Positions 29,261-39,272 of a stretch of DNA of 64,000 nt are shown piece after piece (the stretch's first letter is position 1; the number at the start of each line of letters is the position of its first letter). Source of the stretch: Saccharomonospora piscinae. GTDB taxonomy: Bacteria; Actinomycetota; Actinomycetes; Mycobacteriales; Pseudonocardiaceae. The notes beneath the pieces were generated by a model. That model was not told the DNA's origin and ran no database searches. It saw nothing but the letters and a program-made list of their open reading frames with translations. Location: the NCBI RefSeq assembly GCF_005862235.1, contig NZ_VCEK01000003.1, forward strand, positions 199 through 64,198, in the 5' to 3' direction. The translations under genes were made by a program, and so were the position numbers.

Positions 29261-29959
29261 TCAGTCCTTCGCAGCTCCGAGTTCGGCGAGTGGGGTCTCG
29301 CCGCCGATCGTGCGCTGACCCTTGCGGACCAGCACCCGGCTCCCGGGCGGCAGGTAGGTATCCACCCGCGAGCCGAACCGGATCACACCGTAGGTCGACC
29401 CGGCTTCGACGTGATCGCCCTCACCGACCTGGCAGAGGATACGCCGTGCCACAAGCCCCGCGATCTGGACGACGACCAGCCTGGTGCCGTCCTCGGTGCG
29501 CAGCACCACGGAGTTGCGTTCGTTGTCCTCGCTGGCCTTGTCGAGGTCGGCGGAGAGGAACGCGCCGGGCCGGTAGGACACCTTCTCGACCGTACCGCTC
29601 AGCGGTGTTCGCTGGACGTGAACATCGAACATCGAGAGGAACACGCTCACGCGGGTCAGCGGCTGGCCGGGCAGCCCGAGCTCGGGCGGAGGCGGCACGT
29701 CCTCGATCAACGACACCAGGCCGTCGGCCGCCGACAGCACCAGCCCGTCACCGGTCGGCGGCACGCGGCGCGGCTCACGGAAGAACGCCGCCGTGGCGAC
29801 GGTACCCAGCCCGGCCAGCAGGCCGAGGCGGGGCGAGAGCTTGCGTAACAGGAGGGTGGCGACCGCTCCGCCCGCGACGAACGGGCGTCCCGCGGGGTGC
29901 AGGGGAGGGAGGGTGTCACGGACGAGGCGCGCGGCGTGGCCGAGCGAGTTGGCGCTCAT
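29261..29959 (-). CDS. psd: Phosphatidylserine decarboxylase proenzyme
   Basis: A 232-aa short-form decarboxylase that yields phosphatidylethanolamine. FLSMFDVHVQRTPLSG holds the conserved His, and VIRFGSRVDTYLP contains the Gly-Ser self-cleavage site that creates the pyruvoyl group. One hydrophobic stretch near residues 28-60 may contact the membrane. It is upstream of pssA in one operon. The start codon ATG is at 29959. Confidence 0.93.
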   Translation of the reverse strand: MSANSLGHAARLVRDTLPPLHPAGRPFVAGGAVATLLLRKLSPRLGLLAGLGTVATAAFFREPRRVPPTGDGLVLSAADGLVSLIEDVPPPPELGLPGQPLTRVSVFLSMFDVHVQRTPLSGTVEKVSYRPGAFLSADLDKASEDNERNSVVLRTEDGTRLVVVQIAGLVARRILCQVGEGDHVEAGSTYGVIRFGSRVDTYLPPGSRVLVRKGQRTIGGETPLAELGAAKD

Positions 29960-30126
29960 GAACCCCGATTTTTCCGTATGGACGGGCCGGGTGCCGTCCG
30001 CCCCCCGACGTCGTACGCCACCCGGCCGCGGACCGTCGATGGTAGGGCGAAAAGCCCTCGTCGATAACCTGCTGTGTGGAAAACGTTACAAAGGGTGCCG
30101 TGAATGGTCGGGTCGAGGGCGGCGGC
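29960..30126 (-). promoter_or_regulatory. psd upstream region
   Basis: A 167-bp gap between moeA and psd, both on the minus strand. It contains a small hairpin, AGGGC-GAAAA-GCCCT at 30044-30058, and is otherwise without a gene. A psd promoter probably lies here, but I cannot assign boxes. Confidence 0.35.
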
Positions 30127-31341
30127 TCACAGCAGCAGCACGTCCACCATGCCGCCCTCCGGGACCTCGGTGACGTCCTCCTCCAGCACGATCAGGCAGT
30201 TGGCCTGCGCGAACGACGCGAGCAGGTGCGAGCCCGGACCTCCCTGAGGGCCCACGACACCGGTGACCTCGCCGTGCCGTGCGGTGTGCAGGCCGCGGCG
30301 GAACTGGCGCTTGCCCCGCGGCGAGGTCAACGTCTCGGTCAGCCGTGCCCGCACGTGGGGCCGCTGCACCCGCGTGTGCCCGAGGGCGGCCAGCAGCGCG
30401 GGCCGGACGAAGACCTCGAACGACACGAGCACGCTCACCGGGTTGCCCGGCAACGTCACCACCGGCACCCCGTTCCACTGCCCGCAACCCTGGGGGCCAC
30501 CGGGCTGCATGGCCACCTTGCCGAACTCCACCCCCGCACCGGCCAGTGCGTCCTTGACCACCTCGTAGGCTCCCGCGCTCACCCCGCCCGACGTGAGCAC
30601 CAGATCCACGCCGGGCAGCTTCGGTTCGAGGGCGGCGCGGAACGCGGCGACGTCGTCGGCGACACTGCGGACCGTCTCGACCCGGCAGCCCAGCGCGGCC
30701 AGCTCCGCGACGAGCATCACGCTGTTCGACTCGTAGATCTGCCCGTGCCGCAGCGGTTCCGGCGGCAGCACCAGCTCCGTGCCGGTGGACACCACCAGCA
30801 CCGTCGGCGGCGCGAACACGGGCAACCGGTCGAGGCCCACAGCGGAGGCGAGGCCGAGGTGTGCAGGCGAGAGCACCGTTGCCGCGCGCAGAGCCGTGGC
30901 GCCCGCCGTCACGTCCTCGCCGGTGCGGCGCACGTGCGTGCCGGCCGCGACGGGCGTGGAGATCAGGACACGCTCGGTTCCCGCGTCGGTGTGCTCCACC
31001 ATGACCACGCTGTCGGCCCCCGGCGGCATCGGCGCCCCGGTCATGATGCGGTGTGCGGTGCCGGACTCCAGCGGCGGAACGTCGGTGCGCCCCGCGGGGA
31101 TGTCGGCGGCCACGGGCAACGCGACGGGTGTGCCGCCGGAGGCTCCGGCCACGTCGACCGCGCGCACGGCGTATCCGTCCATGGCGGAGTTGTCGAACGG
31201 CGGCAGGGAGACACCGGCGCCGACGTCCTCGGCGAGCACGAGTCCCGCGCAGTCCCGTAGCGGGAGCCGCACCACCGGCCGGTCGCCGACCACCTCGCGA
31301 ACCCTGGCGCTGTGTTCTTCGACGGAGATCACGCGGACCAT
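30127..31341 (-). CDS. moeA: Molybdopterin molybdotransferase
   Basis: A 404-aa MoeA. It inserts molybdate into adenylated molybdopterin. Diagnostic segments are LPPFDNSAMDGYAVR, HRIMTGAPMPPGADSVVMVE, LVVSTGTELV and LTSGGVSAGAYEVVK. The gene order moeA-psd-pssA-AAA is the same as in M. tuberculosis (moeA2). Other cofactor genes lie 30 kb away at 60-64 kb. Divergent from the AIM24 genes. Confidence 0.93.
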   Translation of the reverse strand: MVRVISVEEHSARVREVVGDRPVVRLPLRDCAGLVLAEDVGAGVSLPPFDNSAMDGYAVRAVDVAGASGGTPVALPVAADIPAGRTDVPPLESGTAHRIMTGAPMPPGADSVVMVEHTDAGTERVLISTPVAAGTHVRRTGEDVTAGATALRAATVLSPAHLGLASAVGLDRLPVFAPPTVLVVSTGTELVLPPEPLRHGQIYESNSVMLVAELAALGCRVETVRSVADDVAAFRAALEPKLPGVDLVLTSGGVSAGAYEVVKDALAGAGVEFGKVAMQPGGPQGCGQWNGVPVVTLPGNPVSVLVSFEVFVRPALLAALGHTRVQRPHVRARLTETLTSPRGKRQFRRGLHTARHGEVTGVVGPQGGPGSHLLASFAQANCLIVLEEDVTEVPEGGMVDVLLL

Positions 31342-31407
31342 CCTCGCGGTCGCGGGGCGTCATGCAAAACTTCACCGCGCAGACGTCGCACAACAGGGGA
31401 GAGTCGC

Positions 31408-32085
31408 GTGCAGGTACAGGTTCGGCATCAACCCTCCTTCGCGGTGGCCAGGCTGTCGCTGGCGCCGCAGGAGCCGGTGCAGGTGGAGTCGGGGGCGATG
31501 GTCGCCACCAGCTATGGGATGCAGATGGAGTCACGCGCGCAGGGCGGCGTCATGAAGGGGCTCAGCCGTGCCGTGCTCGGCGGCGAGTCGCTGTTCGTCA
31601 CCACCTACACCGCGCCGCCGCACGGCGGCTGGGTGGACGTCGCGGGCGGGCTTCCTGGCGACGTCCAGGTCCTCGAAATGGACGGCCGGGTGGGTTGGTG
31701 CGTCACCAGGGGGGCGTGGCTCGCCAACTCCCACGGCATCGCGCTGGAGACCCGCTGGGGCGGGTTCGGCAACCTCTTCGGTGGCGAGGGCGGATTCCTC
31801 ACCCACGCACAGGGGCAGGGCCAGCTCGTCGTCGCCTGCTACGGGGCCATCGACGTCGTCACCCTTCAGCCGGGCGAGTACGTGACCGTCGATTCCGGCC
31901 ACGTGGTCGCCTACGCCGACACCGTGCAGACGCAGCTGCGCCGAGTGTCCCAGGGCGTGGTGCAGTCGCTCAAGAGTGGCGAGGGCCTCGTCTTCGACTT
32001 CGCCGGACCCGGCCAGATCCTCACGCAGACGCGCAACCCGGACGCCCTGCTGGGCTGGTTGGTCGCGCGCATGCCGTCCAGGTGA
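31408..32085 (+). CDS. AIM24-family protein, first copy
   Basis: A 225-aa beta-rich protein of the AIM24/TIGR00266 family: VQVESGAMVATSYGMQMESRA, GGVMKGLSRAVLGGESLFV, FGGEGGFLTHAQGQG and PGEYVTVDSGHVVAYAD. The family is widespread and forms a double-stranded beta-helix-like fold; the bacterial function is unknown. The GTG start has GGGGAGAG upstream. Followed after 5 bases by a second, more divergent copy. Confidence 0.85.
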   Translation: MQVQVRHQPSFAVARLSLAPQEPVQVESGAMVATSYGMQMESRAQGGVMKGLSRAVLGGESLFVTTYTAPPHGGWVDVAGGLPGDVQVLEMDGRVGWCVTRGAWLANSHGIALETRWGGFGNLFGGEGGFLTHAQGQGQLVVACYGAIDVVTLQPGEYVTVDSGHVVAYADTVQTQLRRVSQGVVQSLKSGEGLVFDFAGPGQILTQTRNPDALLGWLVARMPSR

Positions 32086-32090
32086 GCGCG

Positions 32091-32684
32091 ATGCGAGTCC
32101 ACACCAGGCACACTCCCGCTTTCGGCGTCGCCCGCATCGAACTCACCGGTGGCGACGCCGTCGAGGCCCATCCCGACACCGTGCTCGCGCACAGCTACGG
32201 GGTGACGCGGTCCGGCAGGTCGAAGGGGTCCGGTCCCGTGGTCTTCACCGCCCCCGCGCAGGGCGGTTGGCTGGACCTGGCGCCCCGCGATCCGGGTGAC
32301 GTCTATCCGCTGGAACTCGGCGGTCAGCTGGGCTGGTCGGTGGCGCGCGACGCGGTGCTGGCCAGGCCGGCCACCGTGCGTCACGACCACCCGTGGCCGG
32401 CGCACCAGTCCCTTTTCGGCGGTGACACCGGCTTTCTCAAGCACGTCAGCGGAACCGGCTCGCTGGTGCTGTCGTGCCGTGGCCCGGTGGACTCACTGAC
32501 GTTGAAGGCGGGCGAACTCGTCACGGTCAACCCGCTGTTCGTGCTGGCCTTCCCCGACACGGTGCAGGTTCGGCTCCGCACGCTCGATCCCGCGCTGCCG
32601 CAGTCGATCCGGACCGGCGAGGGACTCGCGCTCGACGCGGCGGGGCCGGGAACCGTGTTCGTCCACACTCGCCGTCGCGGTTGA
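32091..32684 (+). CDS. AIM24-family protein, divergent second copy
   Basis: A 197-aa relative of the preceding gene: FGVARIELTGGDAVEAHPDT, a shortened middle part, FGGDTGFLKHVSGTGSLVLS and AGELVTVNPLFVLAFPDTVQ. It lacks the glycine-rich GGVMKGLSR segment, so it may be a non-equivalent partner. Co-transcribed with the first copy, hinting at a hetero-oligomer. Function unknown. Confidence 0.8.
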   Translation: MRVHTRHTPAFGVARIELTGGDAVEAHPDTVLAHSYGVTRSGRSKGSGPVVFTAPAQGGWLDLAPRDPGDVYPLELGGQLGWSVARDAVLARPATVRHDHPWPAHQSLFGGDTGFLKHVSGTGSLVLSCRGPVDSLTLKAGELVTVNPLFVLAFPDTVQVRLRTLDPALPQSIRTGEGLALDAAGPGTVFVHTRRRG

Positions 32685-32816
32685 CCGAGGCGTGCTCACA
32701 GCGCGTGTTTACCGCGAATTGACCATTGCCCTGAGCCGTTCTTCGGGTAGCGTGATCGACGCTTGGAACGCGGTAGGCACCACTGCCGCGTTGTGGTTTG
32801 TCACGAGGAGGACGCC

Positions 32817-33023
32817 GTGGCTGTCGGCACGGTCAAGTGGTTCAACGCGGAAAAAGGCTACGGATTCATCGAGTCCCCCGAGGGCCCCGATGTCTTCGTA
32901 CACTACTCCGCCATTCAGGCGGAGGGTTTCCGGACCCTCGACGAGGGCGACCGGGTGGAATTCGAGATCACGGCCGGGCGTGACGGCCGTAGTCAGGCCG
33001 CGGACGTCCGAAAGGTCTCGTAG
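32817..33023 (+). CDS. Cold-shock protein
   Basis: A 68-aa CspA-family OB-fold protein with both RNA-binding motifs, KGYGFI and VFVHY, in [18 protein letters not shown] and [10 protein letters not shown]. It binds single-stranded RNA and DNA and acts as an RNA chaperone. The GTG start has AGGAGG five bases upstream. A -35/-10-like pair TTGCCC-N16-TAGCGT lies at 32726-32753, leaving a 5' leader of about 55 bases, as is common for csp genes. Confidence 0.93.
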   Translation: MAVGTVKWFNAEKGYGFIESPEGPDVFVHYSAIQAEGFRTLDEGDRVEFEITAGRDGRSQAADVRKVS

Positions 33024-33109
33024 AACGTCGGTCCCGGTCTTCCGGTGTATCTGTCCTGGACACGAGACACTGGCGCCGGGACCGATTCGCGGACGTTAGG
33101 CTGCGCTCT

Positions 33110-34657
33110 GTGGCAGGCGAGGAGTCGGCCGACCTGACGGGTCGGCGGCTGGGCAATTACCGCATCGACGGTGTGCTCGGCCGAGGTGGCATGAGCGTGA
33201 TGTACCGGGCCACCGACGTGCGGCTGGGGCGCAAGGTGGCGCTCAAGGTGATCGGCGAGCACCTCGGTGCCGACGCCGAGTTCCGCGAGCGGTTCGTCGA
33301 CGAGGCACGCAACACCTCCGCGATCGACCACGCGAACATCGTGCCGCTGTACGACTTCGGCGAACTCGACGGGATGCTCTACATCGCGATGCGGCTCGTC
33401 GACGGTTCGGACCTGGCGAGCCTCGTCGCGGGACGGGCCATGCCGCCACCGCGGGCGCTGGGGCTGCTCGACCAGGTCGCCGACGCGCTCGACACGTTGC
33501 ACGACCGCGGTCTCGTCCACCTCGACGTCAAACCGGCCAACGTGCTGGTGACCAGCCGGGAGTCGGCCCGCGAACACGTCTACATCGCCGACTTCGGGCT
33601 GACGCGGCGCGGGACCACGGGACACCGGACGCGCAGCGGCGACTTCCTCGGTTCGCCGACGTACGCCGCTCCCGAGCACCTGCGGGGCGAGCCGCTCGAC
33701 GGGCGCACCGACCAGTACGCACTGGCCTGCATGCTGTTCGCCTGCCTGACCGGGCAACCACCCTTCACGGGGGACGTCCAGGCCGTCATCAAGGGACATC
33801 TCAGCGGCGACGTGCCGTCGGTCTCCGGTGCCGTGCCGTCGATCCCGCCCGCCGTGGACGACGTGGTTCGCCGGGGCATGGCCAAATCGCCGGAAAATCG
33901 CTACCCGAACTGCGTGGAACTCGTCGCGGCGGCGCGCACGGCAGTGGAGCGAAGTGGCGGCGCGCCGCGCGACCGCCGACAGGAAGCCGCCCGACACGGA
34001 GAGGGGGCGCCGGTGCAGCCGTTCGGCGCGCAACACGGCAACGGGCCGCAAGGTCCGCAGGGGCAGGGACCGCAGGCTCCGCAGGGGCAGGGTCCGCAGG
34101 GTCCGCCTCCCGGGCCCGGCGCGTTCGGCCAGCAGCCCCCCGGTGTCGGCCCGCCGGGGCAGGGATTTCCGGCGGGCCAGCCGCCGGGGATGCCTCCGCC
34201 GCAGCAGGGACAGCCCGGCCCCGGCTACGGGCAGCCGCCCGCACCGCAGGCCGGTCCGATGGGTTCGCCCTACGGCACTCCGCCACACGGCTCCCCGCCA
34301 GTCGGCGTCCCTCCCGGATACGGCCAGCAGGGCTATCCGCAACCCGGTGGACCCGGTGCGCCCGGCGGGCCCGGTGGAGGCGGCCGGAAGAAGTCCCCGC
34401 CGTGGTGGGTGTGGGCCCTCGTGGCGGCCGTCGTGGTCGGTGCGGGGATCGCCGTGGTGGTCCTGCTCACGTCCGGCGACGACGACGGCGGCGGCGGCGG
34501 CGGGGACAACGCTCCGGTGCCCGGCGGCTCGGAGACGTCGGACAACAGCACGCTGCCGGAAATCCCCGTCGGCCCGGGGGATCCCACCGGTGGCACGGAC
34601 TCAGGGCCGACCGGCGGGCTGCCGCCGACGAGCATTCCGATCGTTCCCGGCGGCTGA
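33110..34657 (+). CDS. PknB-type serine/threonine protein kinase with Pro/Gln-rich juxtamembrane region
   Basis: A 515-aa receptor-like kinase. The catalytic domain (about residues 13-275) has the glycine loop VLGRGGMSVMYRA, the lysine in VALKVIGEH, the catalytic loop LVHLDVKPANVLV and the metal site ADFGL. The usual HRD is HLD here, so activation-loop control may differ. A glycine/proline/glutamine-rich linker (about 300-420) leads to one membrane segment (WWVWALVAAVVVGAGIAVVVLL, in two parts WWVWALVAAV and VVGAGIAVVVLL) and a short external tail without PASTA domains. The GTG follows TAGGCT by seven bases, so it may be leaderless. Confidence 0.9.
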   Translation: MAGEESADLTGRRLGNYRIDGVLGRGGMSVMYRATDVRLGRKVALKVIGEHLGADAEFRERFVDEARNTSAIDHANIVPLYDFGELDGMLYIAMRLVDGSDLASLVAGRAMPPPRALGLLDQVADALDTLHDRGLVHLDVKPANVLVTSRESAREHVYIADFGLTRRGTTGHRTRSGDFLGSPTYAAPEHLRGEPLDGRTDQYALACMLFACLTGQPPFTGDVQAVIKGHLSGDVPSVSGAVPSIPPAVDDVVRRGMAKSPENRYPNCVELVAAARTAVERSGGAPRDRRQEAARHGEGAPVQPFGAQHGNGPQGPQGQGPQAPQGQGPQGPPPGPGAFGQQPPGVGPPGQGFPAGQPPGMPPPQQGQPGPGYGQPPAPQAGPMGSPYGTPPHGSPPVGVPPGYGQQGYPQPGGPGAPGGPGGGGRKKSPPWWVWALVAAVVVGAGIAVVVLLTSGDDDGGGGGGDNAPVPGGSETSDNSTLPEIPVGPGDPTGGTDSGPTGGLPPTSIPIVPGG

Positions 34658-34717
34658 GACCGCTGTGCGTCGCCCGGTGACGGCCGCGGCACGACCGGGC
34701 GGTGGTGCGCCCCGTTG

Positions 34718-34744
34718 CTTGCACTCGGCCCCGGAGAGTGCTAA
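34718..34744 (+). promoter_or_regulatory. CIRCE operator 1 with embedded groEL promoter
   Basis: CTTGCACTC-N9-GAGTGCTAA matches the HrcA operator consensus TTAGCACTC-N9-GAGTGCTAA closely; the right half is perfect. A promoter TTGCAC (34719-34724)-N17-TAAACA (34742-34747) lies inside it, so HrcA binding would directly block transcription. Confidence 0.85.
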
Positions 34745-34752
34745 ACACGAAA

Positions 34753-34779
34753 TTGGCACTCGGCACCGTCGAGTGCTAG
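34753..34779 (+). promoter_or_regulatory. CIRCE operator 2
   Basis: TTGGCACTC-N9-GAGTGCTAG, a second HrcA operator eight bases after the first. Tandem CIRCE elements suggest tight heat-inducible repression of groEL. Confidence 0.85.
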
Positions 34780-34890
34780 GCGGTCGGTCGACGATCACCG
34801 CCTGAAGGTCGGGACGGTGAGGCCACGTTCGGCGAAACCCGAACTGGTCGTCCGTCGCGGGCACCGAGCCTGGCCGAGGACGTGTCCTGA

Positions 34891-36546
<1,656 letters not shown>

Positions 36547-36574
36547 TTTCCGCCCTCTAGCCACAGAGGTATGA

Positions 36575-36609
36575 CGAGGCCCGGTTCCCGATCAGGGGAC
36601 CGGGCCTCG
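36575..36609 (+). terminator. groEL terminator
   Basis: CGAGGCCCGGT (36575-36585) pairs perfectly with ACCGGGCCTCG (36599-36609), extended by a few more pairs around a short loop. It starts 29 bases after the groEL stop codon and immediately precedes repeat array B. Confidence 0.8.
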
Positions 36610-36611
36610 TC

Positions 36612-36758
36612 GTGTCCGCAGCCTGTGTAGCTGTGTCCGCAGCCTGTGTAGTCGTGTCCGCAGCCTGTGTAGCTGTGTCCGCAGCCTGTGTAGTCGTGTC
36701 CGCAGGTTGTGTAGTCGTGTCCGCAGGTTGTGTAGCCGTGTTCGCACTGTGGGTAGCA
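36612..36758 (+). repeat. 21-bp intergenic repeat array B (6 copies plus 1 degenerate)
   Basis: Seven head-to-tail 21-base units. The first six follow GTGTCCGCAG-N5-GTAGYY (N5 is CCTGT four times and GTTGT twice); the seventh has decayed. The unit length is a multiple of three and no stop codons occur, so several frames stay open, giving heptad-repeat pseudo-proteins that I do not regard as genes. It lies directly after the groEL terminator. Confidence 0.88.
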
Positions 36759-36840
36759 GCCAACGTCGTACGTTCGGGCCTTTCGCTGTCCTAACGAACT
36801 TTCTTACGCTCCGTGTCGCTACTCTGACCGGGAGGTAGAC

Positions 36841-38541
36841 ATGGGCAGAAGATCCGCAACACGCCGCCGAGCTTCGGTGCTGGCGTCCGCCGTCGCAGTC
36901 ACGTTGGCCGCTGTGCCCGCGTACGCGCAGCCGACGCAGTCCACCGACGAGGCCGGCCGAGCCGACGGGGCCGATGCCGTCGCGCTCCTGCGTGTGCCGA
37001 CGCCGACCGCCGCGGAGGCGAACCGGCTCGTCGCCACGGGCGCCGACGTGGCACCCGCGCCCGGCGACGGCTATCTGGAGGTCTACGCGCACGGCCCAGA
37101 GGACCGGCGCGCCCTCGAAAACTCCGGGTTCCACTACGACGTCGTGATTCGCGACCTCGCCGCGCACACCCGCACGGTGCTCGCCGAGGACGAGGCGCGA
37201 GCCCGCACCGCCTCGGCGTCGCCGTTGCCCAGCGGCCGCAACACCTACCGAACCCTCGCCGACTACGGCACCGAGATGGACCGGCTCGCCACCGCGAACC
37301 CCGACTTGGTCCGCCCGATCACGTTGCCCCACCGGTCACTGCTGGGCAAGGAGGTGCGGGGCCTGGAAATCGCGCGCGACGTGGCCGACGGCGACGGCAG
37401 GCCCGTGTTCCTGCTCGTCGGTACACATCACGCACGGGAGTGGCCGACGGCCGAGATGGTGATGGAGTTCGCCCACGACCTGGTGGAGCACGACGGCACC
37501 GATCCGCGCGTCACCGGTCTGCTGGAGCGGGCGCGGATCATCCTAGTGCCGATCGTGAACGTGGACGGCTACGACCTCTCCCGGAGTTACCTGCAGGAGT
37601 ACAAGCGCAAGAACTGCCGGGTGGTCGACGGCGACGACGAGATCACTCCCGGCGAGTGCGCCGACCCGGCCCACGAGCGGCTCGGTGTGGACCTCAACCG
37701 CAACTACGGAGTGAACTGGGGAGGGCGGGGGGCGAGCCCCGATCCGGAGAGTGGCACCTACCGGGGTGCGAGCCCGTTCTCCGAGCCCGAAGTACGCAAC
37801 GTGCGCCATCTGGTGTCCACCCACCAGGTGACGTCGCTGCAGAGCGTGCACAACTACGGCGGGCTCGTGCTGCGACCGCCGCAGCAGTCGGACACGCCGT
37901 TGACGGCGGACGAGGAGCGCTATGCCGACATCGGCGACGCGCTCGGTGACGCCACGGGCTACGACAGCATCCCGTCGTACCAGCTCTACGACACGAGCGG
38001 CTCCACCGGCGAGTGGAGCTACTTCACGACCGGCGGTTTCGGCTTCGAGTTCGAGCTGGAGGGCGGCAACTTCCATGTCGCGTACCAGGAAGGCGTCGTC
38101 GACCAGTACCTCGGCATCGGCACGCAGGACCACGCCGACGGCGGGGTGCGGGAAGGGTTGTTGCGCCAGTTCGAGGCGGCGGCGGACCGCGAGAATCACT
38201 CCGTGCTGGACGTGTCGGCACCCCGCGGGGCGACGTTGACGGTCGAGAAGACCTTCACCCAGCGAACGGCTCCGGTGCGGCAGCCGGACGGCGGAGTGGG
38301 CGAGCCGATCCCGTTCACCAGCGAACTGACGTCCACGATGACCGCCCCGGGCGGCGCCGTGGAGTGGAGTGTGAACCCGTCGGTGCGGCCTGCCAGGGAC
38401 GGCGGCACCATCACCGAGAGCTGGACCGTGCGCTGCGAGCGGCCTCGCGGTGCGGCCTGGCAGGAAGTGGACGTCACTGTCGCACGCGGTGAGCGCGCCG
38501 AGGTCGACCTGCGGCGTTGCGCGGGCGGTCCGGGACGGTAG
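36841..38541 (+). CDS. Secreted M14-family zinc carboxypeptidase
   Basis: A 566-aa exported protease. A signal peptide ends near AVPAYA (about residue 29). The M14 domain (about 135-450) has the zinc pair in GTHHAREWPTAE (H-x2-E), the third ligand in SVHNYGG, substrate residues in VDLNRNYGVNW and the catalytic glutamate region FGFEFELEGG. A C-terminal beta-sandwich-like domain follows (about 455-560). The nearby repeat arrays B and C flank the gene on both sides. Confidence 0.9.
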   Translation: MGRRSATRRRASVLASAVAVTLAAVPAYAQPTQSTDEAGRADGADAVALLRVPTPTAAEANRLVATGADVAPAPGDGYLEVYAHGPEDRRALENSGFHYDVVIRDLAAHTRTVLAEDEARARTASASPLPSGRNTYRTLADYGTEMDRLATANPDLVRPITLPHRSLLGKEVRGLEIARDVADGDGRPVFLLVGTHHAREWPTAEMVMEFAHDLVEHDGTDPRVTGLLERARIILVPIVNVDGYDLSRSYLQEYKRKNCRVVDGDDEITPGECADPAHERLGVDLNRNYGVNWGGRGASPDPESGTYRGASPFSEPEVRNVRHLVSTHQVTSLQSVHNYGGLVLRPPQQSDTPLTADEERYADIGDALGDATGYDSIPSYQLYDTSGSTGEWSYFTTGGFGFEFELEGGNFHVAYQEGVVDQYLGIGTQDHADGGVREGLLRQFEAAADRENHSVLDVSAPRGATLTVEKTFTQRTAPVRQPDGGVGEPIPFTSELTSTMTAPGGAVEWSVNPSVRPARDGGTITESWTVRCERPRGAAWQEVDVTVARGERAEVDLRRCAGGPGR

Positions 38542-38545
38542 GACC

Positions 38546-38629
38546 GGCTACGGGAGCTGCGGACACGACTACGGGAGCTGCGGACACGGCTACGGGGCCT
38601 GCGGACACGGCTACACAGGCTGCGGACAC
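38546..38629 (-). repeat. 21-bp intergenic repeat array C (4 copies)
   Basis: Four head-to-tail units which read on the minus strand as GTGTCCGCAG-N5-GTAGYC (N5 = CCTGT, GCCCC, CTCCC, CTCCC). The array begins four bases after the carboxypeptidase stop codon. Confidence 0.87.
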
Positions 38630-38697
38630 GGTCGTTTCGGGGGGACGGGCGGCCGGGTAGCCCATTCGTGATCCCGACAGTAGAAGGAGTGATGAGG

Positions 38698-39270
38698 GTG
38701 GCGGACACACTCACCGGTCGTCGAGTCGCGTTCGTGGTGGCGCCCGAGGGTACCGAGCAGGTCGAGCTGACCGAACCCTGGAAGGCGGTCGAGCAGGCTG
38801 GCGGAAGGCCGGAGCTGATCTCCACCCGGTCGGGCCGCGTCCAGGCGTTCAACCACCTGGACAAGGCGGACACGTTCGAGGTCGACAAGGCCGTGACCGA
38901 GGCGTCGGTGGACGATTACGACGGGCTGGTGTTGCCCGGCGGCGTCGCCAACCCGGACCTGCTGCGCACCGACGAGAACGCCGTGCGCTTCATCGGCGAG
39001 TTCTTCTCGCAGCGCAAGCCGGTCGCGGTGATCTGCCACGGCCCGTGGTCGCTGATCGAGGCGAACGTGGTGCGGGGCCGGAGGATGACCTCCTGGCCCA
39101 GTCTCCAGACCGATCTCCGCAACGCCGGCGCGGAGTGGGTCGACGAAGAGGTCGTGGTGGACGGCGGGCTGGTGTCCAGCCGGAAGCCGGACGATCTGCC
39201 CGCGTTCTGCTCGAAGCTGGTCGAGGAGATCGCGGAGGGCAAGCACAGCAGGCAGGCCGCGAGCGCCTGA
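38698..39270 (+). CDS. DJ-1/PfpI-family protein
   Basis: A 190-aa class-I glutamine-amidotransferase-like protein of the PfpI/YhbO type. The nucleophile elbow is VAVICHGPW with the conserved cysteine, and LVLPGGVANPDLLR carries the acidic partner region. Relatives act as deglycases or stress chaperones; E. coli YhbO is the nearest named type. The GTG at 38698 has AAGGAG eight bases upstream; the ATG at 38692 is too close to that site. Confidence 0.87.
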   Translation: MADTLTGRRVAFVVAPEGTEQVELTEPWKAVEQAGGRPELISTRSGRVQAFNHLDKADTFEVDKAVTEASVDDYDGLVLPGGVANPDLLRTDENAVRFIGEFFSQRKPVAVICHGPWSLIEANVVRGRRMTSWPSLQTDLRNAGAEWVDEEVVVDGGLVSSRKPDDLPAFCSKLVEEIAEGKHSRQAASA

Positions 39271-39272
39271 GT

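Noticed and set aside
36612-36758. CRISPR-like array
   Set aside because: The variable part is only five bases, far too short for spacers, and no cas genes are present.
36557-36794. Open frames with heptad repeats such as SAACVAV and ADTTTQA in repeat array B
   Set aside because: They exist only because the 21-base unit is a multiple of three and has no stops; there is no ribosome site, and several frames are open at once.
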